Assembly (NCBI RefSeq): GCF_003788585.1 | Contig: NZ_AYKG01000014.1 | Span: 1-59,062, forward strand | DNA: 59,062 nucleotides | Direction: 5' to 3' | Source: Salinisphaera japonica YTM-1 | GTDB taxonomy: Bacteria; Pseudomonadota; Gammaproteobacteria; Nevskiales; Salinisphaeraceae | Part shown: positions 57,354 to 59,062 of the stretch, piece after piece | How the letters are laid out: each line of letters opens with the position of its first letter | How positions within the stretch are numbered: the stretch's first letter is position 1 | Notes under the pieces: generated by a model | What the model was told of the DNA's origin: nothing | The model's input: the letters and a program-made list of their open reading frames with translations, nothing else | Database searches by the model: none | Program-made: the position numbers and the translations under genes

Positions 57354-58883
57354 ATGTATCTTCATCGACCCATCGGCCGGGCTGTTCCATCCATTGTGCT
57401 AGCCATCGTGCTGGCCGGGCTATCCACAACGCCCGTGGTCGCCCAGACCGCCAACGCATCGGATACCGATGGCGACGGTATTGCCAACACGGTTGACAAC
57501 TGTCCGAACACGGCCAATCGCGTGCAGCGCGATACCGACAATGACGGCATGGGCAATGCCTGCGACAACGACATCGATAACGACGATATCGCCAACGATC
57601 AGGACAATTGCCCAACGCGCGCCAACCCGATGCAGGGGGACGTCGACGACGATGGCGTGGGCGATGCCTGTGACGTGAATTCCAGTCTCGCCGACAGCGA
57701 TACCGATGGCGTACCGGATCTTGTCGATAACTGCCCGGCCACGCCCAATTTTCAACAACAAGACGCTGACCGCGACGGTATCGGCGACGTCTGCGACCCA
57801 ACCCCGAATCAGAGCAATGACCAGGATTTCGATGGTATCGACGATGCCACCGACAACTGCCCACAGCGTGCCAACAACGACCAGAAAGATCGGGACGGCG
57901 ACGGGCTCGGCGATCTTTGTGATCCCGATGACGACGGCGACGGCGTGCCCGACGGCACCGACAACTGCCCGAACCTGGCTAACGCCGATCAGATCGATAG
58001 TGACGACGACGGCATTGGCGATGTCTGTGACTTCATGCCCAACATGTCCAATATCGAAACCGACACGGACGGCGACGGCATCGTCGACACCGACGATAAC
58101 TGTCCGTTCGTAGCCAACGGCGATCAGCTTGATGCCGACAACGATGGGCGCGGTAACGCCTGCGACGCCGACGACGATAACGACGGTATTGCCGACGATG
58201 GCGACAATTCGGGTGTCGAAGGCGACAACAACTGTTCGGTGGGCAACAACGCCCCCTGCGACGACAACTGTCCGCGCACGCCCAATGCCGCACAGGTCGA
58301 CAGCGATCGCGACGGCATCGGTGATGCCTGTGATACCGGCGAGCGCCTGGCCTGTGGGCCAAATCAGCCGTTCAAGCCGTTGACGATGCCCGACGTTGTC
58401 TTGACCAGCGATCTGCCAACGCTCTGCACGCCGCTGACGTGTGGCATCGACAACGAATCCAACGTGATCGACGCCAACCCGGACAACGCCACCGGCATCA
58501 GTCTCAGCCTGGACCTGCTGGGCAATCTCTTGAACGATCCGGCCCAGATCACGCTGACCGATACCAACGAAGCGCAATTTCCGCCCGGCACCGCGGTCGC
58601 GGTGATCCTGTCCTCTCGCGATACCCTGCTGAGCCTGGATCTACTGCCGTCGTTCACGGTCAGCGTACTGGGTAACGATCAGATCGTGGCTTCCAGCGAC
58701 GATACCGATCTGCTGGGCCTGGATCTGTTGGGGCTGGCCAATGACGAAAACCGGTCGGCGGTTGTCTTCAAGCCGGATGCGGCATTCAACGCCGTGCGGT
58801 TTTCTTTTGCCGGCACACTGAATCTGTTGAGCAGCGTGGATGTCTTTAACGTGTGTGTTCGACAACCCCTGACCGCGCCCTAG
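57354..58883 (+). CDS. TSP3-repeat secreted protein, 7 repeats (paralog 3)
   Basis: The 509-residue product has an ordinary Sec signal peptide (TTPVVAQ) with no lipobox, then seven TSP3 units at about 38-330. The segment GDNNCSVG...PCDDNCP precedes the last unit, as in paralog 1. The shared four-Cys domain lies at about 334-509 (CGPNQPF, CGIDNESNVID, LLGLDLLGL, VDVFNVCV). It should be released or weakly bound rather than lipid-anchored. Its stop codon TAG is formed at the junction with the MITE-like element, so the last residues may not be native. GGGAG precedes the ATG. Confidence 0.8.
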   Translation: MYLHRPIGRAVPSIVLAIVLAGLSTTPVVAQTANASDTDGDGIANTVDNCPNTANRVQRDTDNDGMGNACDNDIDNDDIANDQDNCPTRANPMQGDVDDDGVGDACDVNSSLADSDTDGVPDLVDNCPATPNFQQQDADRDGIGDVCDPTPNQSNDQDFDGIDDATDNCPQRANNDQKDRDGDGLGDLCDPDDDGDGVPDGTDNCPNLANADQIDSDDDGIGDVCDFMPNMSNIETDTDGDGIVDTDDNCPFVANGDQLDADNDGRGNACDADDDNDGIADDGDNSGVEGDNNCSVGNNAPCDDNCPRTPNAAQVDSDRDGIGDACDTGERLACGPNQPFKPLTMPDVVLTSDLPTLCTPLTCGIDNESNVIDANPDNATGISLSLDLLGNLLNDPAQITLTDTNEAQFPPGTAVAVILSSRDTLLSLDLLPSFTVSVLGNDQIVASSDDTDLLGLDLLGLANDENRSAVVFKPDAAFNAVRFSFAGTLNLLSSVDVFNVCVRQPLTAP

Positions 58884-59062
58884 GGCCTGTTGCCGTTTCA
58901 TACGAGTCCGCGCCAAGCGCTCCATAAAATTGACTATGGGCGGCAAGACGAGGCATAGCACGCTTAGCGTGTCGTTCTGCGCTAGCGTGCTAGAACGCTG
59001 GATTGCCGACGTGTCGTTAATTTCAGGGCGCTTGTCCCGAAGGGTTGGGCCGCCCATAAAAA
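58881..59062. mobile_element. MITE-like element, copy 3 (cut by window end)
   Basis: The left terminal repeat is identical to that of copy 1 and is preceded by TA, which with the next G forms the stop of paralog 3. The internal inverted repeat keeps its ends (CAAGCGC, CGGCAA), but the apex is replaced by different sequence, including a CCATA/TATGG hairpin. The right end lies outside the window. Confidence 0.85.

Overview
The window is a chromosome segment of a high-GC, Gram-negative, hydrocarbon-using proteobacterium. It carries an alkane 1-monooxygenase/rubredoxin/rubredoxin reductase cluster, a DcaP-type outer-membrane porin, a separate trpEGDC block next to rpe, and a class I ribonucleotide reductase. 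This fits a marine gammaproteobacterium of the Salinisphaera/Nevskiales kind, but I could not test that by comparison. I see no rRNA, tRNA or CRISPR array.

Layout. 0-6.2 kb: envelope and stress genes (DUF4235, lipocalin, DcaP-like porin, exported hydrolase, exported Dps-like protein, beta-barrel protein), with two copies of a 268-283 bp MITE-like element. 6.2-10.6 kb: a TetR regulator convergent with an acyl-CoA dehydrogenase / acyl-CoA ligase / SDR operon. 11-15.9 kb: a tightly overlapping three-gene operon (SbnA-like PLP synthase, FAD/NAD(P) protein, type III PLP decarboxylase) resembling part of a diaminopropionate or siderophore-type pathway, then a stand-alone STN-domain protein. 16-27.7 kb: a Tat-exported aldo/keto reductase, DUF2267, a CPA1 antiporter, an MFS carrier, two exported FKBPs, a membrane-anchored Mrr-type nuclease, a PrpD-family enzyme, a PRISE-like SDR and an MDR-family reductase.

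27.7-31 kb: an abrupt AT-rich island with a translationally coupled ParB-like/DNA adenine methylase pair, followed by a BrnT/BrnA toxin-antitoxin module. 31-35.6 kb: nrdA-nrdB. The R2 subunit has the two sequence hallmarks of class Ic (Mn/Fe) enzymes. Upstream lie two NrdR-like boxes and two DnaA-like boxes around a recognisable promoter. 35.9-46 kb: sixA, a flavoprotein, alkB-rubA-rubB with a divergent TetR gene and a palindromic operator over the alkB promoter, aldehyde dehydrogenase, prpB, purC and rpe. 46-51 kb: a ParDE-type module, then trpEGDC, possibly preceded by a Trp-containing leader peptide.

51-59 kb, the most unusual part: three consecutive paralogous exported proteins, two of them lipoproteins. 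They carry 17, 3 and 7 thrombospondin-type-3 calcium-binding repeats and share a four-cysteine domain of about 165-175 residues. The middle one adds a helical repeat tail of about 390 residues. The third ends exactly at a third copy of the MITE-like element, which runs off the window.
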